Positions 16,973 through 25,533 of a DNA stretch of 64,000 nt are shown here, one piece after another (position 1 is the first letter of the stretch; each line of letters starts with the position of its first letter). The notes below the pieces were generated by a model that was not told where the DNA came from, did no database searches, and was given only the letters and a program-made list of their open reading frames with translations. The stretch comes from Cellulosimicrobium cellulans. Lineage in GTDB: Bacteria > Actinomycetota > Actinomycetes > Actinomycetales > Cellulomonadaceae. Location of the stretch: assembly GCF_016921195.1 (NCBI RefSeq), contig NZ_JAFGYF010000001.1:124001-188000 (forward strand), read 5' to 3'. The position numbers and the translations under genes are program-made.

Positions 16973-17881
16973 TCAGGCGCGGCGAGGACGACCCTCGGGC
17001 ACGACGAGCGGGGTGCCCGTCACGGGGTCGGCGATGATGCGGCACGGCAGGCCGAACACGTCCTCGACGAGCTCGGCCGTCACGACGTCGGCCGGCGCGC
17101 CCTCGGCGACGATCGCGCCGTCCTTCATGGCGATGAGGTGGGTCGCGTAGCGGCAGGCGTGGTTGAGGTCGTGCAGCACCGCGACGAGCGTGTGCCCACG
17201 GTCGCGGTTGAGGTCGGCGCACAGCTCGAGCAGCTCGATCTGGTGCGCGATGTCGAGGAACGTCGTCGGCTCGTCGAGCAGGAGGATGGGGGTCTCCTGC
17301 GCGAGCACCATCGCGACCCACACGCGTTGGCGCTGCCCGCCGGAGAGCTCGTCGACGAGGCGGCCCGAGAGCTCGGTCGTCCCGGTCGCGGCGAGCGCGC
17401 CGACCACGGCGGCCTCGTCCTCGCGGGACCACTGCCGCAGGAGCTTCTGGTGCGGGTAGCGCCCGCGCGCCACGAGGTCGGCGACGGTGATGCCCTCGGG
17501 CGCGATCGACGACTGCGGCAGGAGGCCGAGACGGCGCGCGACCTCCTTCGCGGGGATCGAGGAGATCGAGCGGCCGTCGAGCACGACCTGCCCCCGCGAC
17601 GGCTTGAGCAGGCGCGACAGCGCGCGCAGCAGCGTCGACTTGCCGCACGCGTTCGGCCCGACGATCACCGTGAACGAGCCGTCGGGGATGCTCACGTCCA
17701 GGTCGGTGGAGATGACGCGGTCGTCGTACCCGACCGTGATCTGCTCGGCGTGCAGGCGGTCGGCGGGCGGGACGCGGTCCGCGCGCGCGTCGGCCGACGC
17801 GTCGGCGACGGCGCCGCGCGGGTCGGCCGCGAGGTTCGTGAGAGCCACCGAGGTCCTTCCGGTCTGCGGGTTCGTGGTCAC
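16973..17881 (-). CDS. Iron-siderophore ABC transporter ATPase (FepC/FecE-like)
   Basis: 302 residues. Walker A GPNACGKST, signature LSGGQRQRV, Walker B ILLLDEPTTFLD and the switch histidine in AVLHDLNH are all present. About 45 residues of Ala/Asp-rich extension precede the ABC domain. The GTG at 17881 shares GTGA with the permease stop; a second GTG at 17848 with GGAAGG upstream would remove eleven residues and is nearly as good. It powers the two permeases encoded immediately upstream. Confidence 0.93.
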   Translation of the reverse strand: MTTNPQTGRTSVALTNLAADPRGAVADASADARADRVPPADRLHAEQITVGYDDRVISTDLDVSIPDGSFTVIVGPNACGKSTLLRALSRLLKPSRGQVVLDGRSISSIPAKEVARRLGLLPQSSIAPEGITVADLVARGRYPHQKLLRQWSREDEAAVVGALAATGTTELSGRLVDELSGGQRQRVWVAMVLAQETPILLLDEPTTFLDIAHQIELLELCADLNRDRGHTLVAVLHDLNHACRYATHLIAMKDGAIVAEGAPADVVTAELVEDVFGLPCRIIADPVTGTPLVVPEGRPRRA

Positions 17882-18984
17882 TTGCGGGCCTCGCGCACGA
17901 GGAGCCAGACGAGGTAGGCGCCGCCGACGCTCACGGTCACGACGCCGACGGGGAGCTGGGTCGGGGCGAACGCGCGCTGGGCGACGAGGTCGCTCGCGGC
18001 GAGCAGGACGGCGCCCATGACGGCGGCGGGAAGGATCCGCACGCCGGCGGCGCCCGTGAGGCGGCGGGCGAGCTGCGGCGCGGCGAGGGCGACGAACGCG
18101 ATGGGCCCGGCCGCGGCGGTGACGAGCGCGGTGAGCGCGACGCCGACGACCACCAGGGCGAGGCGCACCCGCTCGCTGCGCAGGCCGAGCGCGGCCGCGG
18201 CGTCGTCCCCCAGCTCGAGCAGGCCCATGCGTGGCGCGAGCCACACGAGCGGCAGCGCGAGGAGCGCCGCGAGCACGCATGCGGGTACGGCCTGCGCCCA
18301 GGTCATGCCGTTGAGGGAGCCGGCGCCCCACACGGCGGCAGCCATCGCGGTCTCGAGGTCGGCCTTGATGATGAGCCACTGGTTGACGGACGCGAGCATC
18401 GCGGACACGGCGATCCCGACGATGATGAGCCGGAAGCCCTGCACGCCGCGCCGGTACGCGAGGACGTACACCACTCCCGCGGTGACGATGCCGCCCACGA
18501 GCGCCCCGGCCGCGACGCCGACGTACCCGCCACCGAGCAGCATGATGACGACGAGCGCGCCCGTGTACGCGCCGGTGTTGAACCCGATGACGTCGGGGCT
18601 GCCGAGCGGGTTGCGCGTGAGGGACTGGAAGATCGCGCCGCTCGCGCCGAGCGCCGCGCCGAGCACGAGCGCCATGAGCGCGCGCGGCAGGCGCCACTCC
18701 ACGACGACCATGTGCACGGGGCCGTCGGTCGCGCCCACGAGAGCCTGGAGGACCTGCGGGACGGTGAGCGGGTAGTCGCCGGTGGTGAGCGCGACGACGC
18801 CGATCGCGAGCGCGACGAGCAGCAGCACCCCGCACACCCCGAGCGTGCGCAGGTCGAACCTGAGGCTCGCGCGGCCGCGGAGCCCGCGCACGACGCGCGT
18901 GGGGCGGCCGAAGTCGACGCGGCGTGCGCCGCCGTCGGCCATGCGGGGTCCCACGGGCGCGTCGTCCCGGACCGGGGCGCTCAC
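17878..18984 (-). CDS. Iron-siderophore ABC transporter permease (FepG-like)
   Basis: 368 residues, FecCD family. About nine to ten membrane helices follow a 40-residue N-terminal stretch. Family motifs are RLPRALMALVLGAALGASGA, NPLGSPDVIGFNTGA and GPIAFVALAAPQLARRL, the last forming the ATPase-coupling loop. The GTG at 18984 overlaps the stop of the first permease (GTGA), and its stop overlaps the ATPase start likewise. It forms a heterodimeric channel with the next entry. Confidence 0.93.
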   Translation of the reverse strand: MSAPVRDDAPVGPRMADGGARRVDFGRPTRVVRGLRGRASLRFDLRTLGVCGVLLLVALAIGVVALTTGDYPLTVPQVLQALVGATDGPVHMVVVEWRLPRALMALVLGAALGASGAIFQSLTRNPLGSPDVIGFNTGAYTGALVVIMLLGGGYVGVAAGALVGGIVTAGVVYVLAYRRGVQGFRLIIVGIAVSAMLASVNQWLIIKADLETAMAAAVWGAGSLNGMTWAQAVPACVLAALLALPLVWLAPRMGLLELGDDAAAALGLRSERVRLALVVVGVALTALVTAAAGPIAFVALAAPQLARRLTGAAGVRILPAAVMGAVLLAASDLVAQRAFAPTQLPVGVVTVSVGGAYLVWLLVREARK

Positions 18985-20093
18985 AGCCCGCTCGCCTTCG
19001 AGCGGCGCACGAGCGCGATGAGGACGGGCGCCCCGACGAACGCCGTGACGATGCCGACCTGCAGCTCGCCCGGCATGACGACGACGCGACCGACCACGTC
19101 GGACACGAGGAGCAGGACGGGCGCGAGCACGGCCGAGTACGGGAGGATCCAGCGCTGGTCGGGGCCGACCGTCCAGCGAGCGACGTGCGGCACCATGAGC
19201 CCGACGAATGCGATCGGCCCGGCGGCGGCCGTCGCGGCCCCGCACAGGAGCATCACCGCGACGCCGACGAGCACGCGCGTGCGCCCGACGTGCGCGCCGA
19301 GCGAGCTCGCCAGGTCGTCGCCCAGCGCGACGGTGTTGAGCGGGCGCGCGACGACGAGCGCGAGGACGAGCCCGACCACGACGAACGGGGCGATCGTGCC
19401 GGCCATCTCCATCGTGCGGCCGGCCAGCGAGCCGGCGCCCCAGAAGCGCATCCGGTCGAACGCCGCGGGGTCGAGCAGCGTGATGCCCTGGGAGATGCCG
19501 CTCAGGACGGCCCCCAGCGCGACGCCCGCGAGGGTCAGGCGCACCGGCGTCGCGCCGCCGCGCCCCTGGGAGCCGATGGCGTAGACCGCGACCGTCGCCA
19601 CGACCGCCCCGGCGAACGCGAACCAGATGAACGACCGGATGTCCGTGAACCCGAGGAACGCGACCGCGAGCACGACCGCGAACGCGGCCCCGGCGTTGAC
19701 GCCGAGGATGCCCGGGTCGGCCAGCGGGTTGCGCGTCATGGCCTGGATCAGGGCGCCCGAGACGCCGAGCGCGGTGCCGACCAGCAGCCCGACGATCGTG
19801 CGCGGCAGGCGCAGGTCGCGGATGATCACGTGGTCGCCCGAGCCGTCGTACCCGGTCAGCGCGTCCCACACGGTGCCGAGCGGGACCGGCTTGGAGCCGA
19901 CGACGAGGCTCAGCACGATCGCGAGCACGAGGGCCACGACGGCGACGAGGAGACCCAGGCTGCGGCCCGCGTTCGTGCGGGCGACCCCGGCGGGCCGGTC
20001 GCCGCGGTCCGTCGCGGGCCGGACGGTCCCGCCGGTCCCGTCGGTCCCGTCGGGGACGTCGGCCGGCGCGGCGGCGGTCGCGGGCGAGGTCAT
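18981..20093 (-). CDS. Iron-siderophore ABC transporter permease (FepD-like)
   Basis: 370 residues from ATG 20093, FecCD family, with RLPRTIVGLLVGTALGVSGA, NPLADPGILGVNAGAAF and GPIAFVGLMVPHVAR. A Thr/Gly/Pro-rich N-terminal extension of about 45 residues comes first. A TTG at 20141 would add 16 residues but lies inside the iron box, so the ATG is preferred. First gene of the four-gene uptake operon. Confidence 0.92.
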   Translation of the reverse strand: MTSPATAAAPADVPDGTDGTGGTVRPATDRGDRPAGVARTNAGRSLGLLVAVVALVLAIVLSLVVGSKPVPLGTVWDALTGYDGSGDHVIIRDLRLPRTIVGLLVGTALGVSGALIQAMTRNPLADPGILGVNAGAAFAVVLAVAFLGFTDIRSFIWFAFAGAVVATVAVYAIGSQGRGGATPVRLTLAGVALGAVLSGISQGITLLDPAAFDRMRFWGAGSLAGRTMEMAGTIAPFVVVGLVLALVVARPLNTVALGDDLASSLGAHVGRTRVLVGVAVMLLCGAATAAAGPIAFVGLMVPHVARWTVGPDQRWILPYSAVLAPVLLLVSDVVGRVVVMPGELQVGIVTAFVGAPVLIALVRRSKASGL

Positions 20094-20138
20094 GGCGCTC
20101 GGATCTGCTCGGGGGGCGGGTGCCCGGTCGGTCAGGGA

Positions 20139-20164
20139 CAAGTGAGGTTACCCTCACCTTAGGT
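20139..20164 (-). promoter_or_regulatory. DtxR/IdeR-type iron box
   Basis: The palindrome GTGAGG-4 bases-CCTCAC at 20142-20157 lies in a context reading AAGGTGAGGGTAACCTCAC on the minus strand, close to the published IdeR consensus (TTAGGTTAGGCTAACCTAA). It sits about 50 bases before the first permease start. Binding by an Fe2+-loaded DtxR/IdeR repressor would shut the siderophore operon under iron sufficiency. Confidence 0.8.
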
Positions 20165-20337
20165 CACCGACGGGTGCGCCCGGCAAGGCCGTGCCTTCGC
20201 CCGCCGAGGTGATCCGCCTCACGCACCGCGGCGGGAGACGGTCCCGCCGACGTGCCGGCTCCCCGCTCTCCCCCGGCGCGGGGCGAGCCCGGCCGAGGGT
20301 TGCCGCGCCCCGGTCGCGCGTGTGCGAGAGTGGCCGC

Positions 20338-20934
20338 ATGACCTCGCACGTTCCCGTCGCCGCCGACCACGTCGTCACCGTCGACGACCAGGGTCGTCGG
20401 ACCGGCACCTTCGAGCGCGCCGCGGTCCACACGACCGAGACGCCCCTCCACCTCGCCTTCTCCTGCTACGTGCTCGACGACGCGGGCCGCCTCCTGCTCA
20501 CGCGGCGCGCACTGACGAAGCGCACGTGGCCGGGCGTCTGGACCAACTCCTTCTGCGGCCATCCGCGCTGGACCGAGACCACCGAGGAGTCGATCGTCCG
20601 CCACGCGCGCCACGAGCTCGGGTTCGAGATCGCCGACCTCGAGGTCGCGGTGCCCGGGTTCCGCTATCGCGCCGTCGACGCCTCGGGCGTCGTCGAGAAC
20701 GAGATCTGCCCCGTCTACGCGGCGCGCGCCGCGGGCACGGTCGAGCCGAACCCCGACGAGGTGATGGAGACCGTCTGGGCGGACCCCCGCGACGTCGCGC
20801 GCGCCGTCGCCGCCACCCCGTGGGCCTTCAGCCCGTGGATGGTGCTCCAGGTCGCGGCCCTCGGCGCCGCGAGCGCGGAGGGCGACGCCCCGACGGCGCT
20901 CCTCGCCGCGGCGTTCCGGCCCCCCTCGGCCTGA
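20338..20934 (+). CDS. idi: Isopentenyl-diphosphate delta-isomerase (type 1)
   Basis: 198 residues. NUDIX-fold type 1 IDI with the active-site segments TNSFCGHPRW (catalytic Cys), HARHELGF (Nudix-like acids) and FRYRAVDASGVVENEICPVYAA (catalytic Glu region). It interconverts IPP and DMAPP for isoprenoid synthesis. No Shine-Dalgarno is visible; GAGAGT six bases before the ATG fits a leaderless start. No other isoprenoid gene is adjacent. Confidence 0.93.
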   Translation: MTSHVPVAADHVVTVDDQGRRTGTFERAAVHTTETPLHLAFSCYVLDDAGRLLLTRRALTKRTWPGVWTNSFCGHPRWTETTEESIVRHARHELGFEIADLEVAVPGFRYRAVDASGVVENEICPVYAARAAGTVEPNPDEVMETVWADPRDVARAVAATPWAFSPWMVLQVAALGAASAEGDAPTALLAAAFRPPSA

Positions 20935-21229
20935 GATCCGTCGCCGTCCGCGAGACGCTCAGCGTGTCGTCCGGGGTGCAGCGCCCTGGTGCTGCGCAGG
21001 TCTGCGGGACCCCGAGGCCGTCTGCGCCCCACATACCGCTCACGTCGCCCGCGTCCCCCCTCGTCGGTCGGCCGGCGCGGTCTGCGTTCCACGCGACCCT
21101 CGCAAGACAGGCATCGCGGGGGGTCACCGTGCGCCGCGTGCTCCGGGCGATGGGGGGTGTCCCCGTCGGGGTTCCGCCGGTCCGGCGCGCGCGTTCGGCG
21201 TCGGCGCCGAGCCGGGTGACAATCGACGC

Positions 21230-22078
21230 ATGCCTGCCGCGGTCCCCGACTCCCCCGCCATCTCCGACCGGGCGGCCGGCGTGCCCGTCCCTGCCCGCGA
21301 CGCCTCGTTCGAGGAGCACGTCGCGTGGGCCCGTGCCGTGCCCGTGGTGGGGTTCGACCTGACGCCCGTGGCGCAGCGCGTGATCGAGGACCCGCTGCCG
21401 TGGGACTACGCCGCGCTCGCGCGCGAGCTGGTCGGGAGCGGCCGAGGCTCGGTGCTCGACCTGGGGACGGGCGGCGGGGAGCTCCTCTCGACGCTCGGAC
21501 CGTTCCCCGCCGGGACCGCGGCCACGGAGGGCTGGGCGCCCAACCTGCCGGTGGCCCGACGTCGGCTCGAGCCCCTGGGCGTCGAGGTCCGGTCCGTGGA
21601 GGGCGACGACGAGCAGCTCCTGCCGTTCTTCGACGGCCAGTTCGCGGTCGTGCTGGACCGGCACGAGGAGTTCGACCCCGACGAGGTGCTCCGCGTGCTC
21701 GAGCCGGGCGGAGTGTTCCTCACCCAGCAGGTCGACACCCGCGACGGCCTGCGGCTCAGCACGGCGCTCGGCGCCGAGCTGCCGTGGGACCCGGACTCGG
21801 TGACGCTCGAGGCCGCGGTCGAGGTGCTGCGCGACGCGGGGTTCGTCGTCGACGTCGCGCGCGAGCACGAGGGCCTGCGCCGGTTCCGCGACCTGTCGTC
21901 CGTGCTCTGGTACCTCAAGGTCGTCGCGTGGCAGGTGCCCGACCTGGCGTCGCTCTCCCCCGAGGCTGTCGCGCGGTACGAGGCGCCGCTGCGCGCCCTG
22001 CACCTGCACCTGGCCGCGGGCCACGAGTTCGTCGACGAGGCCCCGCGCTTCCTCGTCGTGGCGCGCAAGCCCTTCTGA
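21230..22078 (+). CDS. Class I SAM-dependent methyltransferase
   Basis: 282 residues. Motif I VLDLGTGGGELL (about 75-86), the acidic end of strand 2, and DRHEEFDPDEVLRVLEPGGVFLTQQV show a Rossmann-type methyltransferase. The substrate cannot be told from sequence. GACAAT lies six bases before the ATG with no ribosome binding site, a leaderless-type start. The 295 bases before it show no feature I can support. Confidence 0.82.
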   Translation: MPAAVPDSPAISDRAAGVPVPARDASFEEHVAWARAVPVVGFDLTPVAQRVIEDPLPWDYAALARELVGSGRGSVLDLGTGGGELLSTLGPFPAGTAATEGWAPNLPVARRRLEPLGVEVRSVEGDDEQLLPFFDGQFAVVLDRHEEFDPDEVLRVLEPGGVFLTQQVDTRDGLRLSTALGAELPWDPDSVTLEAAVEVLRDAGFVVDVAREHEGLRRFRDLSSVLWYLKVVAWQVPDLASLSPEAVARYEAPLRALHLHLAAGHEFVDEAPRFLVVARKPF

Positions 22079-22120
22079 GACGCTCCTGACCCGCCGCCGG
22101 TCCCGGGCCGCGCCTGACGC

Positions 22121-23257
22121 TCACGGCGCGACGGGGCCGGGTCGCGGTGGGGCCGTGGAGTCGCGGACGACGAGCACGTGGTCGGTGCGCTTGCGGCGGG
22201 GGCGGGCCGACGGCGGGCGGAGCGCCATCTCGAACGCCGCCGCTCCCATCTCGCTCATCGGCAGGCGCACGGTCGTCAGCGCGGGCGCGAGGTCCTGAGC
22301 GACCTGGATGTCGTCGAACCCGGTGACGGACATGTCGCGCGGCACGACGACGCCGCGCTCGCGCAGGAGCGAGAGCACCCCGGTGGCCATGGCGTCGTTG
22401 AGCGCGAGGATCGCCGTGGTGTCCGGGCGCTGGGCGAGGATGCGCTGCGTGGCGTCGCGCCCGCCCTCGCGCGTGAAGGGCGCGTGCACGACGAACAGGT
22501 CGTCGGGGTCCAGCCCGTGGGCCGCGACGGCGCTCCGGATGCCGGCGGTGCGGTCGGCGACGGTCGTGAGGCGCTCGGGTCCCGCGGCGATCGCCAGTCG
22601 GCGGTGGCCCAGGCCGAGCACGTGGTCCGTGAGGCTCGCCGCGGCGGCCTCGCTGTCCGGGAGCACGGCGTCGCTGTGCAGGTGGTGCCGCCCGATGACG
22701 ACCACCCGCCCCCCGGCCTCCTGGAACGCCTCGAGCTCGCGCGCGGCGTCGGCCTCCATGGCGGGCTCGACGTACCCGGACCCGGCGACGAGGATCGCGC
22801 CGACGCGGTGCGCGCGCATGAGGCGGATCTGCGTGACCTCGGCGCTCGGCTCGCGCTCGGTGTGGCTGATCTGCACGCTCCACCCGTGCTCGGTCGCGAC
22901 CCGCACGACGCCGCTCGCGATCTCGGAGAAGTACGGGTCGCCGATCTCGTAGACGAGCAGGCCGGCGACGGAGGTCGTGCCCCCGGCGAGCGTGCGCGCG
23001 TGCGGGTTGGCGATGTAGCCCATCTGCGCGGCGACCTCGCGGACGTGCTCCGCGAGCACCTCCGAGACACCGTCGCTGCCCGACAGCGCGCGCGACGCGG
23101 TCGCGAGCGACACGCCCGCCCGCTCGGCGACGTCCACCAGCCGCAGCGCGCTCCGGCCCTTCGTGGTCCGACCCTCTCGACGCACCCCTGCTCCGCTCGT
23201 CCGCGCGTCGCCCGGTCGGCGGCCCGAGGGCCCTCCCCGACGTGACGCTTGCCACAT
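22121..23257 (-). CDS. LacI/GalR-family transcriptional repressor
   Basis: 378 residues. The N-terminal HTH (about 40-62, LRLVDVAERAGVSLATASRALSG) is followed by the hinge helix region (ANPHARTLAGGTTSVAGLLV) and a sugar-binding-protein-like effector domain to about residue 350. About 37 basic residues precede the HTH, so the true start may be an internal GTG. It is divergent from the LIV-type importer operon with two LacI-type palindromes between them, which makes it the likely local repressor. The effector is presumably the imported compound or a metabolite. Confidence 0.92.
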   Translation of the reverse strand: MWQASRRGGPSGRRPGDARTSGAGVRREGRTTKGRSALRLVDVAERAGVSLATASRALSGSDGVSEVLAEHVREVAAQMGYIANPHARTLAGGTTSVAGLLVYEIGDPYFSEIASGVVRVATEHGWSVQISHTEREPSAEVTQIRLMRAHRVGAILVAGSGYVEPAMEADAARELEAFQEAGGRVVVIGRHHLHSDAVLPDSEAAAASLTDHVLGLGHRRLAIAAGPERLTTVADRTAGIRSAVAAHGLDPDDLFVVHAPFTREGGRDATQRILAQRPDTTAILALNDAMATGVLSLLRERGVVVPRDMSVTGFDDIQVAQDLAPALTTVRLPMSEMGAAAFEMALRPPSARPRRKRTDHVLVVRDSTAPPRPGPVAP

Positions 23258-23279
23258 CCGCTGTCCGCACCGTACTCTA

Positions 23280-23306
23280 GCGGAAGCGCTTACGAAAGCG
23301 CTTTCG
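23280..23306 (+). promoter_or_regulatory. Paired LacI operators between repressor and importer operon
   Basis: GGAAGCGCTTAC (23282-23293) and the perfect 14-base palindrome CGAAAGCGCTTTCG (23293-23306) stand side by side. Both have the central CG of LacI-family operators. They lie 23 bases before the repressor start and about 73 before the binding-protein start, so one site set could govern both directions. Confidence 0.8.
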
Positions 23307-23378
23307 CAAACAGGCAGTCTCGTACGGAGCAGTACGACCTCAGGTCTTCACTACGACGAAGTAGGGAGAGTCACGTCC

Positions 23379-24641
23379 ATGCATTCTCGGTCGACTCCAC
23401 GGATGTCCACCCGCCCCCGCTCACGCCGCGCGCTCGCCCTCGCGGCCGGCGTGTCCGCGACGGCGCTCGTCCTCACGGCGTGCTCCGGCGGGTCCGACGG
23501 CGAGGGCGGAGGCGGCGGGTCCGACGACCCGATCGTCATCGGCATCTCCCTCCCGCTCACCGGCGACTTCTCCGAGCCCGGCAAGGGCGTCCAGCGCGGT
23601 TACGAGGCCTGGGCGCAGTTCGTCAACGAGGACGGGGGCCTCCTCGGGCGTCAGGTCGAGCTCAAGATCCTCGACGACCAGTCCAACGCCGACCGCGTCG
23701 TGCAGGACTACGAGGCGCTCATCGCCCAGGACGAGGTCGACCTCGTGTTCGGCCCGTTCTCCACACGCCTCGTCGTGCCGAGCGCCCGCGTCGCCGAGGA
23801 GTACGGGATGCTCTTCGTCGAGCCCGCGGGCGCCGCGAACGAGGTCTTCGAGCAGGGCTTCGAGAACCTCTTCTACGCCGCCCCGGCCGTCGCGGACGAC
23901 CACTACAACTACCTCGCCGACCACATCCTCGACATGCCGGAGGGCGAGCGCCCGCAGACGGTCGCCGTCGCGGCGATGGACGACCCCTTCGCCCAGGGCA
24001 CGGCCTACGGCCTGCGCGACAAGCTCGCCGACGCCGGGCTCGAGATCGTCGTCGACGAGGTCTACCCGCCCAACACGACCGACTTCTCCTCGATCGCCGC
24101 GAAGATCAACGACTCGGGCGCGGACATGGTCATCGGCGGCACGCAGTACCAGGACGCGGTGAACCTCATCGTGGCGCTGCAGCAGCTCAACTACCAGCCG
24201 CAGCTCGCGGCCTTCTCCACCGCGCCGACCAACCCCGAGTTCTCCGCGGCCATCGGCGCCAAGACCGAGGGCATCCTCTCCCCCACGGGCTACACCGAGA
24301 CCGCGAGCTGGCCGTCCAACGTCGACTTCGTCGAGCGGTACACGGAGCTGCACGGCAACCCGCCGGGCGAGGACGAGGCGAACGCGTACACGACCGGCCA
24401 GGTCGTCGCCGCCGCGGTCGAGGCCGTCGGCTGCGCCGAGCAGGGCGAGTGCCAGCAGGAGCTCATCTCGTGGCTGCGCAGCAACGAGGTCGAGACCGTC
24501 GTCGGACCGCTGACCTGGGACGAGACGGGCAAGCCGCAGGGCGCCCACCTCATCCAGCAGTACGTGGGCGGCGAGATCCAGATCGTCCTGCCGCAGGACG
24601 CCAAGGAAGCCGACTTCGTCTTCCCCAAGCCGGCCTGGTGA
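23379..24641 (+). CDS. LIV-type (HAAT) ABC transporter substrate-binding lipoprotein
   Basis: 420 residues. The signal sequence has lipobox LTAC (Cys about 33), followed by a Gly/Ser linker. The binding domain matches the Leu/Ile/Val-binding family (IVIGISLPLTGDFSEPGKGVQRG, GGLLGRQVELKILDDQSN, YPPNTTDFSSIAAKI). GGGAG precedes the ATG at 23379. The family binds branched amino acids, amides or urea; here the LacI repressor and downstream sugar-type enzymes suggest a carbohydrate or hydroxylated ligand (inference). First gene of an eight-gene run. Confidence 0.9.
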   Translation: MHSRSTPRMSTRPRSRRALALAAGVSATALVLTACSGGSDGEGGGGGSDDPIVIGISLPLTGDFSEPGKGVQRGYEAWAQFVNEDGGLLGRQVELKILDDQSNADRVVQDYEALIAQDEVDLVFGPFSTRLVVPSARVAEEYGMLFVEPAGAANEVFEQGFENLFYAAPAVADDHYNYLADHILDMPEGERPQTVAVAAMDDPFAQGTAYGLRDKLADAGLEIVVDEVYPPNTTDFSSIAAKINDSGADMVIGGTQYQDAVNLIVALQQLNYQPQLAAFSTAPTNPEFSAAIGAKTEGILSPTGYTETASWPSNVDFVERYTELHGNPPGEDEANAYTTGQVVAAAVEAVGCAEQGECQQELISWLRSNEVETVVGPLTWDETGKPQGAHLIQQYVGGEIQIVLPQDAKEADFVFPKPAW

Positions 24642-24648
24642 TCGCCTC

Positions 24649-25533
24649 GTGACAGGAACGCTCCTCTTCCAGAGCCTCGTGCTCGGCGTGCTGCTGGGAG
24701 GGCTCTACGCCCTCCTGGCAGCGGGCCTCACCCTGTACTTCGGCGTGATGCGCGTCGTGATGATCGCCCACTCGGCGTTCCTCATCCTCGCCGCGTACCT
24801 CGCCTGGTTCTTCAACCAGCAGACCGGCATGGACCCGCTGCTGTCGCTCGTCGTCACCGTGCCGCTGTTCTTCCTCGTCGGTGTGGGCATGCAGCGGCTG
24901 CTCATCACGCGCCTGCGGCCCGCGACGCTCACGATGATGTCCGTCCTCCTCACGTTCGCCGTCGCGCTCTTCATCGAGGGCATGATCGGCTTCGTCTGGA
25001 GCGGCACGCAGCGGCGCATCCAGCTCCCGTACTCGGGCGCGAGCATCGAGTTCTTCGGGGCGCGGATCGCCGTCGTGAAGCTCGTGGCCTTCGGGCTCGC
25101 CGCGCTGTCCCTCGCGCTGCTGTACCTGCTCATGAAGCACAGCCGGTTCGGCCAGGCGCTGCGCGCGACGATCCAGCATCGTGAGGCCGCACAGCTCGTC
25201 GGCATCAAGACCGACCGTGTCGCGGGCTACGGCTTCGGCCTCGGCCTCGCGACCGCCGCCATCGGCGGGACCGCGCTGTCGCTCGACGCGACGATCTACC
25301 CGTCGCTGCACTGGCACTGGATCGGCCCGCTCATGGCGATCATCGTCGTCGGCGGCCTGGGGTCCATCCCGGGCGCCGCGATCGCCGCCATGGTGCTCGG
25401 CATCGGCCAGAGCCTGCTCCAGGTGCCGCTCGGCACCACGTGGGCGCAGACCATCTTCTACGTCGCGCTCTTCGCGACGCTGATGCTGCGGCCCCAGGGA
25501 TTCTTCGGAGGTCGCCTTGCCCAACGCTTCTGA
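24649..25533 (+). CDS. LIV-type ABC transporter permease (LivH-like)
   Basis: 294 residues with about eight hydrophobic helices. Family markers are GGLYALLAAGLTLYFGVMRVV, the coupling-loop region HSRFGQALRATIQHREAAQLVGI and IVVGGLGSIPGAAIAAMVLG. The GTG start is seven bases after the binding-protein stop. It overlaps the next permease start by 17 bases. Confidence 0.92.
   Translation: MTGTLLFQSLVLGVLLGGLYALLAAGLTLYFGVMRVVMIAHSAFLILAAYLAWFFNQQTGMDPLLSLVVTVPLFFLVGVGMQRLLITRLRPATLTMMSVLLTFAVALFIEGMIGFVWSGTQRRIQLPYSGASIEFFGARIAVVKLVAFGLAALSLALLYLLMKHSRFGQALRATIQHREAAQLVGIKTDRVAGYGFGLGLATAAIGGTALSLDATIYPSLHWHWIGPLMAIIVVGGLGSIPGAAIAAMVLGIGQSLLQVPLGTTWAQTIFYVALFATLMLRPQGFFGGRLAQRF

Noticed and set aside
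20094-20141. TTG start 16 codons upstream for the first siderophore permease
   Set aside because: The TTG lies in the iron box, so the transcript would be blocked at its own start; ATG 20093 fits better.
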